Assembly: GCF_003627815.1 (NCBI RefSeq)
Contig: NZ_CP032698.1
Location: 4,278,001 to 4,342,000, forward strand
Length of the DNA stretch: 64,000 nt
Origin: Streptomyces hundungensis
Lineage (GTDB): Bacteria > Actinomycetota > Actinomycetes > Streptomycetales > Streptomycetaceae
Reading direction: 5' to 3'
A program made the position numbers and the translations under genes. Below, piece after piece: positions 54,618 through 62,971 of the stretch (position 1 is its first letter; each line of letters starts with the position of its first letter). The notes beneath the pieces were generated by a model that saw only the letters and a list, made by a program, of their open reading frames with translations, did not search any database and had not been told where the DNA came from.

Positions 54618-56351
54618 GTGGCGGAACGTAGCACGGCTGCCGTCGACGTGGCCGACAACAGCGGCGACAGCCCGCTGGCCGCCAAGGCGGACCAGGCGAC
54701 GACCGACGGGGTGACGGAGTCCATCGACACGCCAGACACGGCGCAGCAGAACGCCAACGGCCCCGGCGGTGAGCGCAAGGCCACCGAGCCGTCCATCGCG
54801 ACGCCCGAACTGCACAGCGGCCACAAGCTGGCCAGACGCTACCGCCTCGAGGAGTGCGTCACCCGTCTGGACGGTTTCAGCAGCTGGCGTGCGGTCGATG
54901 AAAAACTCCGCCGAGCCGTCGGCGTCCACCTGCTGCCCGCCGACCACCCCCGGGCCCGCTCCGTCCTGGCCGCCGCCCGTTCCTCCGCGCTCCTCGGTGA
55001 CCCCCGCTTCGTGCAGGTCCTCGACGCCGTCGAGGAGAACGACCTCGTCTACGTCGTCCACGAGTGGCTGCCGGACGCCACCGAGCTCACCGCCCTGCTG
55101 GCGCTCGGCCCGCTGGAGGCGCACGACGCCTACCAGATGGTCACCCAGGTGTCGCAGGCCATGGCGGCAGCCCACCGTGAGGGCCTTGCCCACCTCAGGC
55201 TCACCCCGAGCGCGATCCTGCGGACCTCGACCGGGCAGTACCGCATCCGCGGCCTGGCCGTCGCCGCGGCGCTGCGCGGCATCAGCTCCGACACCCCGCA
55301 GCGCACCGACACCGAGGCGATCGGCGCCCTCCTGTACGCCGTGCTCACCCAGCGCTGGCCGTACGAGAGCGATGCCTACGGGCTGCACGGCCTGCCCAAG
55401 GGCGTCGGCCTGATCGCACCCGACCAGGTGCGGGCAGGCGTCCACCGGGGCCTCTCGGAGCTCGCCATGCGGGCCCTGGTCAACGAGGGAGCCACCGCCT
55501 CCCGCCAGGAACCGCCGTGCACCACCCCGGACGAGCTGGTCAAGGCCATCGGGGAGATGCCCCGCATCCGCCCGCCGGAGCCCGCGTTCACCGCGCCGCC
55601 CGAGTACCAGCGCACCACCTACCAGCAGGGGACGTACGCCCGCCCGGCCACCGGCCCCGGCCCCTCGGTCACCCAGCCGTTGCCTCCCCCGCCCCCACCG
55701 CTTCAGGGACGCACCGGCAAAGCACTCAAGTGGGGTGTCTCGGCCCTCCTGATCGCCGCCCTCGGCCTCGGAAGCTGGCAGCTCGCCGACGCCCTGCTCC
55801 ACCACGACAAGGGCGGAAACAACGAGACCGGCAACACCCAGACCACGGACCACAGCGACGGGGACAAGCCGCACGCCCCGGTACCGATCAAGATCCAGGA
55901 CGCCCAGGAGTACGCGCCGGACGGATCGCCGCAGAACGCCGCCGCTGTGCGGGACACCTACGACGGCAGCACCTCCACCTTCTGGCGCACCAAAACCTTC
56001 TTCGACGGCCCCGACCTGGTGCCTTCCGTGAAGGCCGGCGTCGGCATCGTCTACGACCTCGGCTCCTCCAGGAACATCTCGACCGCGTCGATACTGTTGC
56101 GCTACGCCGGGGATCACACCACCATCACGCTGTACGCGACGGACTCGCTCACCCCCTCGACATCGGTGAGCGGGATGAAGAAGATCGCCAGGACCCAGAC
56201 CAGTGGCACCCGTGCCGACTTCAAGGCGGACTCCCCGGTGACGTCGCGCTATGTGCTCCTGTGGATGACGGCCATGCCTGATGCGCCGGCCGACGACTAC
56301 AGCAAGGCCGGCCACAAGCAGGCCATCACCGATGTGAAGTTCGCCGGCTGA
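54618..56351 (+). CDS. Membrane-anchored pseudokinase, MurJ partner
   Basis: A 577-residue protein: disordered 1-65; protein-kinase fold about 70-315; Pro-rich linker; membrane helix 372-392; extracytoplasmic galactose-binding (F5/8-type) domain about 420-577 (QNAAAVRDTYDGSTSTFWRTKTFF). The kinase lacks catalytic residues: the VAIK lysine site reads VGVHLLP, HRD..N reads HLRLTPSAIL (192-201), and DFG reads RGL. It matches the pseudokinase plus sugar-binding C-terminus of mycobacterial MviN (Rv3910), which recruits FhaA. GTG 54618 is used, with AGGAGCGACG upstream. Confidence 0.88.
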   Translation: MAERSTAAVDVADNSGDSPLAAKADQATTDGVTESIDTPDTAQQNANGPGGERKATEPSIATPELHSGHKLARRYRLEECVTRLDGFSSWRAVDEKLRRAVGVHLLPADHPRARSVLAAARSSALLGDPRFVQVLDAVEENDLVYVVHEWLPDATELTALLALGPLEAHDAYQMVTQVSQAMAAAHREGLAHLRLTPSAILRTSTGQYRIRGLAVAAALRGISSDTPQRTDTEAIGALLYAVLTQRWPYESDAYGLHGLPKGVGLIAPDQVRAGVHRGLSELAMRALVNEGATASRQEPPCTTPDELVKAIGEMPRIRPPEPAFTAPPEYQRTTYQQGTYARPATGPGPSVTQPLPPPPPPLQGRTGKALKWGVSALLIAALGLGSWQLADALLHHDKGGNNETGNTQTTDHSDGDKPHAPVPIKIQDAQEYAPDGSPQNAAAVRDTYDGSTSTFWRTKTFFDGPDLVPSVKAGVGIVYDLGSSRNISTASILLRYAGDHTTITLYATDSLTPSTSVSGMKKIARTQTSGTRADFKADSPVTSRYVLLWMTAMPDAPADDYSKAGHKQAITDVKFAG

Positions 56352-56376
56352 CCGAACGGCAGGGGGAGGCTCACCG

Positions 56377-57081
56377 TTGGACGAGGCCACACTGGGCGAC
56401 ATAAGCGACCAGGACCTTCTGGCGCGCCATGTCGAGGGCGACCCCGACGCCTTCGGTGAGATCGTGCGGCGCCACCGCGACCGCCTCTGGGCGGTGGCGC
56501 TGCGCACGCTGGGAGACCGCGAGGAGGCCGCCGACGCCGTCCAGGACGCCCTGGTCTCCGCCTATCGGGCCGCCCACTCGTTCCGTGGCCAGTCGGCCGT
56601 CACCACCTGGCTGCACCGCATCACGGTGAACGCCTGTCTCGACCGGGCCCGCAAAGCGGCCTCCCGCAAAACGTCGCCGGTCGACGACACCGAGCGCCTG
56701 GACCAGCTGATGGAGCCGCACGAGTCGGCCGAAGCACCGGCCGAACGGGAGGATCTGCACCGCCAGCTCATCGCGGCGCTGGGCACCCTCCCGCCGGACC
56801 AGCGCGCCGCACTCGTCCTCGTCGACATGCAGGGCTACCCCGTGGCCGAGGCGGCCGCCGTGCTCGACGTCCCCACCGGCACGGTGAAGAGCCGCTGTGC
56901 CCGAGGACGCGCCCGACTGCTGCCTCTCCTCACTCATCTGCGCGCCGATACGGGGAGTAGTGGTGAGTCCGGTGGGGGAAGGAACCGGACGCCGGGGACA
57001 TCCGTCCCACCGGAGTCAGGAACCAACGACGCAGGACCGAGCGATTCGGCTGCCGTGAAGGGCGGAGGTGGGCGCGCGTGA
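56377..57081 (+). CDS. sigM: ECF sigma factor, SigM type
   Basis: A 234-residue extracytoplasmic-function sigma factor. Region 2: DLLARHVEGDPDAFGEIVRRHRDRLWAVALRTLGDREEAADAVQDALVSAYRAAHSFRGQSAVTTWLHRITVNACLDRAR. Region 4: LPPDQRAALVLVDMQGYPVAEAAAVLDVPTGTVKSRCARGRARLLPLL. A 40-residue disordered tail follows. The start is TTG 56377, with GGGGGAGG 7 bases upstream; no better start is near. It overlaps the anti-sigma gene by GTGA. The synteny matches sigM of mycobacteria, between mviN and trxB. Confidence 0.93.
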   Translation: MDEATLGDISDQDLLARHVEGDPDAFGEIVRRHRDRLWAVALRTLGDREEAADAVQDALVSAYRAAHSFRGQSAVTTWLHRITVNACLDRARKAASRKTSPVDDTERLDQLMEPHESAEAPAEREDLHRQLIAALGTLPPDQRAALVLVDMQGYPVAEAAAVLDVPTGTVKSRCARGRARLLPLLTHLRADTGSSGESGGGRNRTPGTSVPPESGTNDAGPSDSAAVKGGGGRA

Positions 57082-58025
57082 CATCCACGACCGGAACGAC
57101 ACAACACCCGGACGTCTCGGAGATCTCCGAACTCACCGAAGGGCTGCTGCCGCCGTCCCGTATGGAGGATGTGCGGCGCCATCTCCAGGGCTGTGCCCTC
57201 TGCGCCGATGTACGGGCCTCCCTGGAGGAGATCCGCGATCTGCTCGGCACGCTGCCCGGGCCGCACCGCATGCCTGTCGATGTAGCGGGCCGTATCGACG
57301 CGGCGCTCGCCGCCGAAGCACTCCTCGACGCCACGGCCCCCGACGACGCCTCACGTGAAACCCCGCATGTTTCACGTGAAACACCCGCCGCGACCGACGA
57401 ACCAGAGGCCGAGCCGACCACCTCCTCGGCGGTGCCGCAGACCGACCGCCCCGCAGGGCACAGCCGGGCCGCCACGGGGCCCGGTCGTGGTGCCAGGGCA
57501 CGCCGCCGCCGCGTGGCGGTGCTCAGCGCGGTCGTGGGCGTCGCGGCCGTCGGGGTGGGGATCTTCTTCGCCCAGGGCTTCCAGTCGACGTCGCCGCCTC
57601 CCGCGGCCCGGCAGGCCTCGTCCCCCGCCTCGGTGCCCAGCGGCACCGTCTTCTCCTCGGGCACCCTTGAGAACCGGGTTCAGTCGTTGTTGTCCCAGCA
57701 CGGCGGTCAGGCGTCCGGGAAGGCTCCCTCGGCACAGATCGCGCCCTCGACGAAGAACGCCCCCAGCGACGAGAACCACCCGGACACCCTGCGTTCCGCC
57801 GTCAGCGTGCCGCCCTGCGTCCAGGCGGGCACCGGACGCCCCTCCCAGACGCCGTTGGCGACCGAACAGGGCACGTACGAGGGAAGCCCGGTCTATCTCG
57901 TCGTGCTGCCCGACCAGACCGATCCCGCGAACGTAGAGGCGTACATCGTGGACGCGGCCTGCGAGAACACGGGTTCCCCGACCGCGGGCAAGTTGCTGCT
58001 GACCCACTCCTATCCGCGCCCCTGA
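57078..58025 (+). CDS. Anti-sigma factor of SigM
   Basis: A 315-residue membrane-anchored anti-sigma factor. The zinc-binding HX3CX2C is RRHLQGCALC (His35, Cys39, Cys42), within a sigma-binding N-terminal domain. A membrane helix (VAVLSAVVGVAAVGVGIFFA, 146-165) follows a disordered linker, then an extracytoplasmic domain with two Cys (VPPCVQAG, DAACENTG). The GTG overlaps the sigM stop, so translation is coupled. The linker carries ASRETPHVSRET (91-102), which is encoded by two parS-type sites. Confidence 0.88.
   Translation: MTSTTGTTQHPDVSEISELTEGLLPPSRMEDVRRHLQGCALCADVRASLEEIRDLLGTLPGPHRMPVDVAGRIDAALAAEALLDATAPDDASRETPHVSRETPAATDEPEAEPTTSSAVPQTDRPAGHSRAATGPGRGARARRRRVAVLSAVVGVAAVGVGIFFAQGFQSTSPPPAARQASSPASVPSGTVFSSGTLENRVQSLLSQHGGQASGKAPSAQIAPSTKNAPSDENHPDTLRSAVSVPPCVQAGTGRPSQTPLATEQGTYEGSPVYLVVLPDQTDPANVEAYIVDAACENTGSPTAGKLLLTHSYPRP
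57348..57361. other. parS-like site, two mismatches, inside the anti-sigma gene
   Basis: GCCTCACGTGAAAC, differing at positions 2 and 3, 21 bp from a perfect site. It encodes A-S-R-E-T. Confidence 0.5.
57369..57382. other. parS site, perfect, inside the anti-sigma gene
   Basis: GTTTCACGTGAAAC read in frame as V-S-R-E-T, within a 16-bp palindrome. Confidence 0.92.
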
Positions 58026-58066
58026 GGCCACGCGAGAGGCGCTTGCGCGTGCGGCCCGTCCGGCTC

Positions 58067-58096
58067 GGGAATGCAACCCCCGTAGGATCCGTTGGG
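58067..58096 (+). promoter_or_regulatory. SigR-type promoter of trxBA
   Basis: GGGAAT, exactly 18 bases, GTTGGG matches the SigR (disulfide-stress) consensus GGAAT-N18-GTT. It lies about 70 bases upstream of the trxB start, as for trxBp1 in Streptomyces coelicolor. Confidence 0.88.
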
Positions 58097-58164
58097 TGGG
58101 GTGAGAGTCCTGGACCGGGGCCCCGACAGGCAGTAGGCAGTCCGCAGAGACGAGGAAGAAACCC

Positions 58165-59124
58165 GTGAGCGACGTCCGTAACGTGATCATCATTGGCTCG
58201 GGGCCGGCCGGATACACGGCCGCGCTGTACACCGCACGTGCGTCCCTGAAGCCGCTGGTGTTCGAGGGCGCCGTCACCGCCGGCGGTGCGCTGATGAACA
58301 CCACCGAGGTGGAGAACTTCCCCGGCTTCCAGGACGGCATCATGGGCCCGGAGCTCATGGACAACATGCGCGGCCAGGCCGAGCGCTTCGGCGCCGAGCT
58401 GGTTCCGGACGACGTCGTCGCCGTGGACCTCACCGGTGACATCAAGACCGTCACGGACACCGCCGGCACCGTCCACCGCGCCAAGGCCGTCATCGTCACC
58501 ACCGGCTCGCAGCACCGCAAGCTGGGCCTGCCCAACGAGGACAAGCTGTCCGGGCGCGGTGTCTCCTGGTGCGCCACGTGCGACGGCTTCTTCTTCAAGG
58601 ACCACGACATCGCCGTGGTCGGCGGTGGCGACACCGCGATGGAGGAGGCGACCTTCCTCTCGCGCTTCGCCAAGTCGGTCACGATCGTCCACCGCCGCGA
58701 CAGCCTGCGCGCCTCCAAGGCCATGCAGGAGCGCGCCTTCTCCGACGAGAAGATCAAGTTCGCCTGGGACAGCGAGGTCGCCGAAATCCACGGAGACCAG
58801 AAGCTCTCCGGTCTGACGCTGCGCAACACCAAGACCGGCGAGACCTCCGAGCTGCCGGTGACGGGCCTGTTCATCGCCGTCGGACACGACCCGCGCACGG
58901 AGCTCTTCAAGGGCCAGCTCGACCTGGACGACGAGGGCTACCTGAAGGTCGACGCCCCGTCGACCCGCACCAACCTCACGGGCGTCTTCGGCGCCGGCGA
59001 CGTCGTCGACCACACCTACCGTCAGGCCATCACGGCCGCCGGCACCGGCTGTTCCGCCGCCCTCGACGCGGAGCGCTTCCTGGCCGCTCTCGCGGACAAC
59101 GAGAAGGCCGCAGCAGGCGTCTGA
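58165..59124 (+). CDS. trxB: Thioredoxin reductase
   Basis: A 319-residue NADPH:thioredoxin oxidoreductase. The FAD motif is [20 protein letters not shown], the redox disulfide Cys136/Cys139 lies in [11 protein letters not shown], and the NADPH site is [18 protein letters not shown]; the C-terminal FAD motif is [18 protein letters not shown] 58165 follows GAGGAAGAAA. It is followed 50 bases later by trxA and preceded by a SigR promoter, so the pair is induced by thiol oxidation. The flavin pair reduces thioredoxin for cytoplasmic disulfide repair. Confidence 0.96.
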   Translation: MSDVRNVIIIGSGPAGYTAALYTARASLKPLVFEGAVTAGGALMNTTEVENFPGFQDGIMGPELMDNMRGQAERFGAELVPDDVVAVDLTGDIKTVTDTAGTVHRAKAVIVTTGSQHRKLGLPNEDKLSGRGVSWCATCDGFFFKDHDIAVVGGGDTAMEEATFLSRFAKSVTIVHRRDSLRASKAMQERAFSDEKIKFAWDSEVAEIHGDQKLSGLTLRNTKTGETSELPVTGLFIAVGHDPRTELFKGQLDLDDEGYLKVDAPSTRTNLTGVFGAGDVVDHTYRQAITAAGTGCSAALDAERFLAALADNEKAAAGV

Positions 59125-59174
59125 TCCACCGCTTTCAGCTTCCCCCTCCCCCCAACACCCCTTAGGAGACTGCC

Positions 59175-59507
59175 GTGGCCGGCACCCTGAAGCACGTGAC
59201 CGACTCCGACTTCGACGAGGTCGTCCTCAAGAGCGACAAGCCCGTCCTCGTGGACTTCTGGGCCGAGTGGTGCGGCCCGTGCCGCCAGATCGCCCCGTCG
59301 CTGGAGGCCATCGCCGCCGAGCACGGTGGGCAGATCGAGATCGTCAAGCTCAACATCGACCAGAACCCGGAGACGGCCGCCAAGTACGGCGTCATGTCGA
59401 TCCCGACGCTGAACGTCTACCAGGGCGGCGAGGTCGTCAAGACGATCGTCGGCGCCAAGCCGAAGGCCGCGCTGGAGCGTGACCTCGCCGACTTCATCGC
59501 CGAGTAA
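59175..59507 (+). CDS. trxA: Thioredoxin
   Basis: A 110-residue thioredoxin with the WCGPC active site (Cys33, Cys36 in FWAEWCGPCRQIAPSLE), the cis-Pro MSIPTLNVYQGG, and a conserved C-terminus (AKPKAALERDLADFI). Start GTG 59175, with TTAGGAGACTGCC upstream. It is the last gene of the trxBA operon, and its transcript runs into a hairpin made of two inverted parS sites. Confidence 0.96.
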   Translation: MAGTLKHVTDSDFDEVVLKSDKPVLVDFWAEWCGPCRQIAPSLEAIAAEHGGQIEIVKLNIDQNPETAAKYGVMSIPTLNVYQGGEVVKTIVGAKPKAALERDLADFIAE

Positions 59508-59524
59508 GGCGCCACGCGCTCGTC

Positions 59525-59538
59525 GTTTCACGTGAAAC
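59525..59538. other. parS site, perfect
   Basis: GTTTCACGTGAAAC; forms the outer left end of the trxA terminator hairpin. Confidence 0.92.
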
Positions 59539-59567
59539 GGGCCCGCCCCCGGACTGGGGGCGGGCCC

Positions 59568-59581
59568 GTTTCACGTGAAAC
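59568..59581. other. parS site, perfect
   Basis: GTTTCACGTGAAAC; outer right end of the same hairpin, 43 bp from the partner site. Confidence 0.92.
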
Positions 59582-59586
59582 ACCTC

Positions 59587-60204
59587 TTACAGCGGTCTGA
59601 GGGCCGGTTCCTTCTGGACCGCTCCGAGCAGCCGGTCCAGGGCCAGCTCGACGTCTTCCTTCCAGGACAGCGTCGTCCGCAGTTCCAGCCGCATCCGCGG
59701 ATACCGCGGGTGGGGCCGTACGGTCTTGAAGCCCACGGCCAGGAGATGATCGGCCGGCAGCACACAGGCAGGCTCGCGCCAACGGGCGTCCCCGAACGCC
59801 TCGATGGCCTTGAAGCCACGGCGCAGCAGATCCTTGGCGACCGTCTGCACCAGCACTCTCCCCAGCCCCTGCCCCTGGTACCCCGGCATGATCCAGGCGG
59901 TCATCAGCTGGACGGCATCGGCTGCCACCGGGCTGGTGGGAAACGCGGTGGAGCGGGGCACATAAGCCGGAGGCGCGTACAGCACATAACCGACCGGGAT
60001 GTCATCGACGTAGACGACGCGGCCGCAGGAGCCCCATTCCAGGAGCACGCCCGAGATCCAGGCTTCTTTCTCCACTTCGGGTCTGCCCGCTCTTACCGCG
60101 GCTTCTCCGCTGACCGGGTCGAGCTCCCAGAAGACACAGCCGCGGCAGCGCTGGGGGAGGTCCGGAAGGTTGTCCAGCGTGAGCGGTACGAGCCGTCGCC
60201 CCAT
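59587..60204 (-). CDS. GNAT N-acetyltransferase beside parB
   Basis: A 205-residue acetyltransferase. The start MGRRLVPLTLDNLPDLPQRCRGCVFWELDP has a CxxC pair; the GNAT core is LMTAWIMPGYQGQGLGRVLVQTVAKDLLRRGFKAIEAFGDA, with the acetyl-CoA loop YQGQGLG. The family sits next to parB in many Streptomyces; its acceptor is unknown. Its first 110 bases overlap a small upstream ORF. It converges with trxA over a parS hairpin. Confidence 0.85.
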   Translation of the reverse strand: MGRRLVPLTLDNLPDLPQRCRGCVFWELDPVSGEAAVRAGRPEVEKEAWISGVLLEWGSCGRVVYVDDIPVGYVLYAPPAYVPRSTAFPTSPVAADAVQLMTAWIMPGYQGQGLGRVLVQTVAKDLLRRGFKAIEAFGDARWREPACVLPADHLLAVGFKTVRPHPRYPRMRLELRTTLSWKEDVELALDRLLGAVQKEPALRPL

Positions 60205-60350
60205 GGAGGCTGTTCCTCACTTCCCTCGCCTGCCGCACCCTGCGCGGCCGACAGCGCGTTCCGCTCCCGCAGCAGACTGCCGACGAATCCGCCGACCGCC
60301 CCGAGACCGAGCCCTGCCGTCACCAGTTGAGTGCGGCTCACCGTTCGCAT
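60093..60350 (-). CDS. Possible small membrane-anchored protein overlapping the GNAT gene
   Basis: An 85-residue frame starting MRTVSRTQLVTAGLGLGAVGGFVGSLLRER, with one hydrophobic helix at residues 8-26. A strong GGGAGGCGGGGG precedes ATG 60350, and the parB terminator lies just upstream, leaving room for a promoter. The second half overlaps the GNAT gene in another frame and is Ser/Arg-rich, which weakens the call. The ribosome-binding site and helix are the reasons to keep it. Confidence 0.42.
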   Translation of the reverse strand: MRTVSRTQLVTAGLGLGAVGGFVGSLLRERNALSAAQGAAGEGSEEQPPWGDGSYRSRWTTFRTSPSAAAAVSSGSSTRSAEKPR

Positions 60351-60446
60351 GGCCCCCGCCTCCCTCAAGGATGGATCAAGGTGGATGTGCCATACCAGAA
60401 CGCATCGTATCCACCCCCTGGTGGCGGGGGTACCGTCCGCATGCAA

Positions 60447-60490
60447 AGGGCGGGCCGAGTTCCGGTAAGCACCGGAACTCGGCCCGCCCT
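60447..60490 (-). terminator. parAB operon terminator
   Basis: A perfect 20-bp stem (AGGGCGGGCCGAGTTCCGGT and its complement) with loop AAGC, 19 bases after the parB stop. Confidence 0.85.
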
Positions 60491-60509
60491 CAAGCGAAAC
60501 CGAGCGGCC

Positions 60510-61607
60510 TCAGCTGTCGCCGTCGTCCGAGGCGTCCTCGGCCAGGCCCTTCTCCAGGACCCTGCCCTCGCCCGGGGCGAGGGTGCCGAGAATCCTCTCC
60601 AGATCGTCTATCGAGGCGAACTCGACGACGATCTTTCCCTTCTTCTGACCGAGGTCGACCTTCACCCGGGTCTCGAAACGGTCCGAGAGACGGTTCGCCA
60701 GGTCGGACAGCGCGGGTGACAGACGCGTCCCGGCTCGGGGACCCTTGGCCTTGGGAGCGGCCTGGGGCTCGGAGGACATCAGGCTGACGATCTCCTCGAC
60801 CGCCCGCACCGAGAGGCCCTCCGCCACGATGCGGTGGGCGAGCCGGTCCTGTTCCGCGGTGTCCTCCACCGACAGCAGCGCCCTCGCGTGCCCCGCCGAG
60901 AGCACACCGGCAGCCACCCTGCGCTGAACCGGAGCCGAAAGGCGCAGCAGACGCAGGGTGTTGGAGACCTGCGGACGCGAGCGGCCGATGCGGTCGGCCA
61001 GCTGGTCATGGGTGCACTTGAAGTCCCTGAGCAACTGGTCGTAGGCCGCGGCCTCCTCCAGCGGGTTCAGCTGGGCACGGTGGAGGTTCTCCAGGAGGGC
61101 GTCGAGAAGAAGCTTCTCGTCATCCGTTTCCCGGACGATCGCGGGAATCCGCTCCAAGCCCGCCTCACGGCAGGACCGCCAGCGCCGCTCACCCATGATG
61201 AGCTCGTAACGCTCGGGGCCGGTCTGACGGACGACGACGGGCTGGAGGAGCCCCACTTCCTTGATGGAGGTGACCAGTTCGGACAGCGCGTCCTCGTCGA
61301 ACACCTCACGCGGCTGTCGCGGGTTCGGCGTGATCGAGTCGATCGGCAGCTCGGCGAAGAACGCACCGGCCGCACCGACCGGCTCCGGCACTGCCTCCGG
61401 CTCGGGCGCCGGAGCTGTTTCACGTGGAACGGAAGCCGCCGGCAGCGTCGTCACCTTCGCGGCCGCCACCCCCCGCTCCGCGGTCAGGACTGGCACCGAC
61501 GACGGGGACGTGGAAGCCGTCCCCACCGAGGAGCCCGGCTTCTCCTGCGCGGCTGATGGGATCAGCGCACCGAGCCCACGCCCCAGTCCTCTGCGTCGCT
61601 CACTCAC
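60510..61607 (-). CDS. parB: Chromosome-partitioning protein ParB
   Basis: A 365-residue CTP-dependent DNA clamp. It starts [17 protein letters not shown] (the ParA-stimulating N-terminal peptide), has a disordered linker to about 85, then the CTPase/ParB core [51 protein letters not shown] and [17 protein letters not shown]. The helix-turn-helix [23 protein letters not shown] and C-terminal dimerisation segment follow. It loads at parS. GTG 61607 overlaps the parA stop (GTGA), with GGAGGGG upstream. The linker contains VPRET, encoded by a parS-like site. Confidence 0.97.
   Translation of the reverse strand: MSERRRGLGRGLGALIPSAAQEKPGSSVGTASTSPSSVPVLTAERGVAAAKVTTLPAASVPRETAPAPEPEAVPEPVGAAGAFFAELPIDSITPNPRQPREVFDEDALSELVTSIKEVGLLQPVVVRQTGPERYELIMGERRWRSCREAGLERIPAIVRETDDEKLLLDALLENLHRAQLNPLEEAAAYDQLLRDFKCTHDQLADRIGRSRPQVSNTLRLLRLSAPVQRRVAAGVLSAGHARALLSVEDTAEQDRLAHRIVAEGLSVRAVEEIVSLMSSEPQAAPKAKGPRAGTRLSPALSDLANRLSDRFETRVKVDLGQKKGKIVVEFASIDDLERILGTLAPGEGRVLEKGLAEDASDDGDS
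61417..61430. other. parS-like site, one mismatch, inside parB
   Basis: GTTTCACGTGGAAC, an A-to-G change at position 11; read in parB as V-P-R-E-T. Confidence 0.65.
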
Positions 61608-62680
61608 TGGATCCCCTCCGACATGCTGTGCTTGTTGTTCTGGCTGACCACATGCGCGTGCGTGGGGTCGTACTGCACGCCGACGCCGCGCAGGGCGATT
61701 TCGCGGGCAGCTTCGAGGTACGACAGCGAGCCGCTGGAGCCCGGGTCGTAGGTGAGCACCGTCTGCCCGTAACTCGGGGCCTCGGAGATGCGTACCGACC
61801 GCGGAATGCTGGTCCGCAGCACCTCCTTGCCGAAGTGGCTGCGCACCTCGTCGGCCACCTGGGAGGCGAGCCGGGTCCTGCCGTCGTACATGGTCAGCAG
61901 GATCGTCGACACATGCAGCGTCGGGTTGAGGTGGCCGCGCACGAGGTCGACATTCCTCAGGAGCTGGCCCAGGCCTTCCAGGGCGTAGTACTCGCACTGG
62001 ATCGGGATCAGGACCTCAGCCCCCGCGACCAGGGCGTTCACCGTCAGCAGCCCCAGCGAGGGCGGGCAGTCGATGAGGATGTAGTCCAGCGGCTGCTCGT
62101 ACGCCTGGATGGCGCGCTGGAGTCGGCTCTCCCGGGCCACCAGGGAGACGAGCTCGATCTCCGCACCGGCGAGGTCGATGGTGGCCGGTGCGCAGAAGAG
62201 GCCTTCGACGTCCGGGACGGGCTGGACCACTTCGGAGAGCGGCCTGCTCTCGACCAGGACGTCATAGATCGAAGGGACGTCGGCGTGGTGGTCGATACCC
62301 AGTGCCGTCGAGGCGTTGCCCTGCGGATCGAGGTCGACCACCAGGACCCGAGCGCCGTGCAGCGCGAGGGAAGCGGCGAGGTTGACCGTGGTGGTGGTCT
62401 TTCCTACGCCGCCCTTCTGGTTGGCGACGACCATGATGCGGGTCTGCTCCGGCCGGGGCAGACCCTCGCCGGCCCGGCCGAGGGCTTCCACCGCCAGCTG
62501 GGCAGCACGACCGATAGGGGTGTCGTCCATCGGGGGCGGTGTTTCACGTGAAACATCCTCCCCCGCCGATTCGGTACGGGGACCGGGGACCGGATCGGTC
62601 ATCGGTCCCGCGATGTTGGCGTCGGACCGCAAGGATTCACTCTCCTCGACTTCAGGCTCGCAATGAACAGAGCCTCCCAT
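61604..62680 (-). CDS. parA: Chromosome-partitioning ATPase ParA
   Basis: A 358-residue Walker-type ATPase when begun at ATG 62680. Residues 1-50 are an acidic extension ([19 protein letters not shown]) ending in VSRET from a parS site; the core has [20 protein letters not shown] (deviant Walker A, 86-105), [14 protein letters not shown] and [11 protein letters not shown]. It polymerises on the nucleoid and segregates ParB-parS complexes during sporulation. Other starts are ATG 62530 (MDDTPIG, near the 307-308 residues usually quoted for Streptomyces ParA) and GTG 62866 (420 residues, inside parS). The gap upstream to rsmG holds DnaA boxes, favouring a start no further than 62680. Confidence 0.93.
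   Translation of the reverse strand: MGGSVHCEPEVEESESLRSDANIAGPMTDPVPGPRTESAGEDVSRETPPPMDDTPIGRAAQLAVEALGRAGEGLPRPEQTRIMVVANQKGGVGKTTTTVNLAASLALHGARVLVVDLDPQGNASTALGIDHHADVPSIYDVLVESRPLSEVVQPVPDVEGLFCAPATIDLAGAEIELVSLVARESRLQRAIQAYEQPLDYILIDCPPSLGLLTVNALVAGAEVLIPIQCEYYALEGLGQLLRNVDLVRGHLNPTLHVSTILLTMYDGRTRLASQVADEVRSHFGKEVLRTSIPRSVRISEAPSYGQTVLTYDPGSSGSLSYLEAAREIALRGVGVQYDPTHAHVVSQNNKHSMSEGIQ
62541..62554. other. parS site, perfect, inside the parA 5' region
   Basis: GTTTCACGTGAAAC in a 16-bp palindrome, read V-S-R-E-T. It lies immediately before the alternative start at 62530. Confidence 0.92.
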
Positions 62681-62716
62681 GTCTTCGGGGTCGTGAACCA
62701 GCGAGGCCCTGTCTTC

Positions 62717-62743
62717 TGTGGACGAATCCACCTCTGTGGACAA
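62717..62743. promoter_or_regulatory. Paired DnaA boxes upstream of parA
   Basis: TGTGGACGA (62717-62725) and TGTGGACAA (62735-62743), complement TTGTCCACA, are direct repeats 18 bp apart within the 291-base region between rsmG and the chosen parA start. Confidence 0.6.
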
Positions 62744-62850
62744 CTCCGTAGCCCTCACGGGGGACTCTGGGCCCCCTGCGAAGGGCCTGCGGTCGCGCGG
62801 CGAGGAAGCCGCACGGCCGCGGCTGATGATTCCATGCAGCAGTGAGCGAC

Positions 62851-62864
62851 GTTTCACGTGAAAC
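62851..62864. other. parS site, perfect, upstream of parA
   Basis: GTTTCACGTGAAAC, the site nearest oriC in this window. The longest parA frame would start within or beside it. Confidence 0.92.
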
Positions 62865-62971
62865 ACGATGCATCCGCGCTACCCAGCCGCCGTTACGACA
62901 CTCCGAAATGCGTACGTATACGGCCTTCTATGGACCATTCGCCCATCGAATCCCCAACCAGGGACCGGTTC

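Larger units (their letters stand above)
59525..59581. terminator. Terminator built from two parS sites
   Basis: A perfect 26-bp stem: the left arm is parS followed by GGGCCCGCCCCC, the right arm its exact complement, around the loop GGACT. It lies between convergent trxA and a GNAT gene and must form a very stable RNA hairpin on either strand. Confidence 0.8.
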
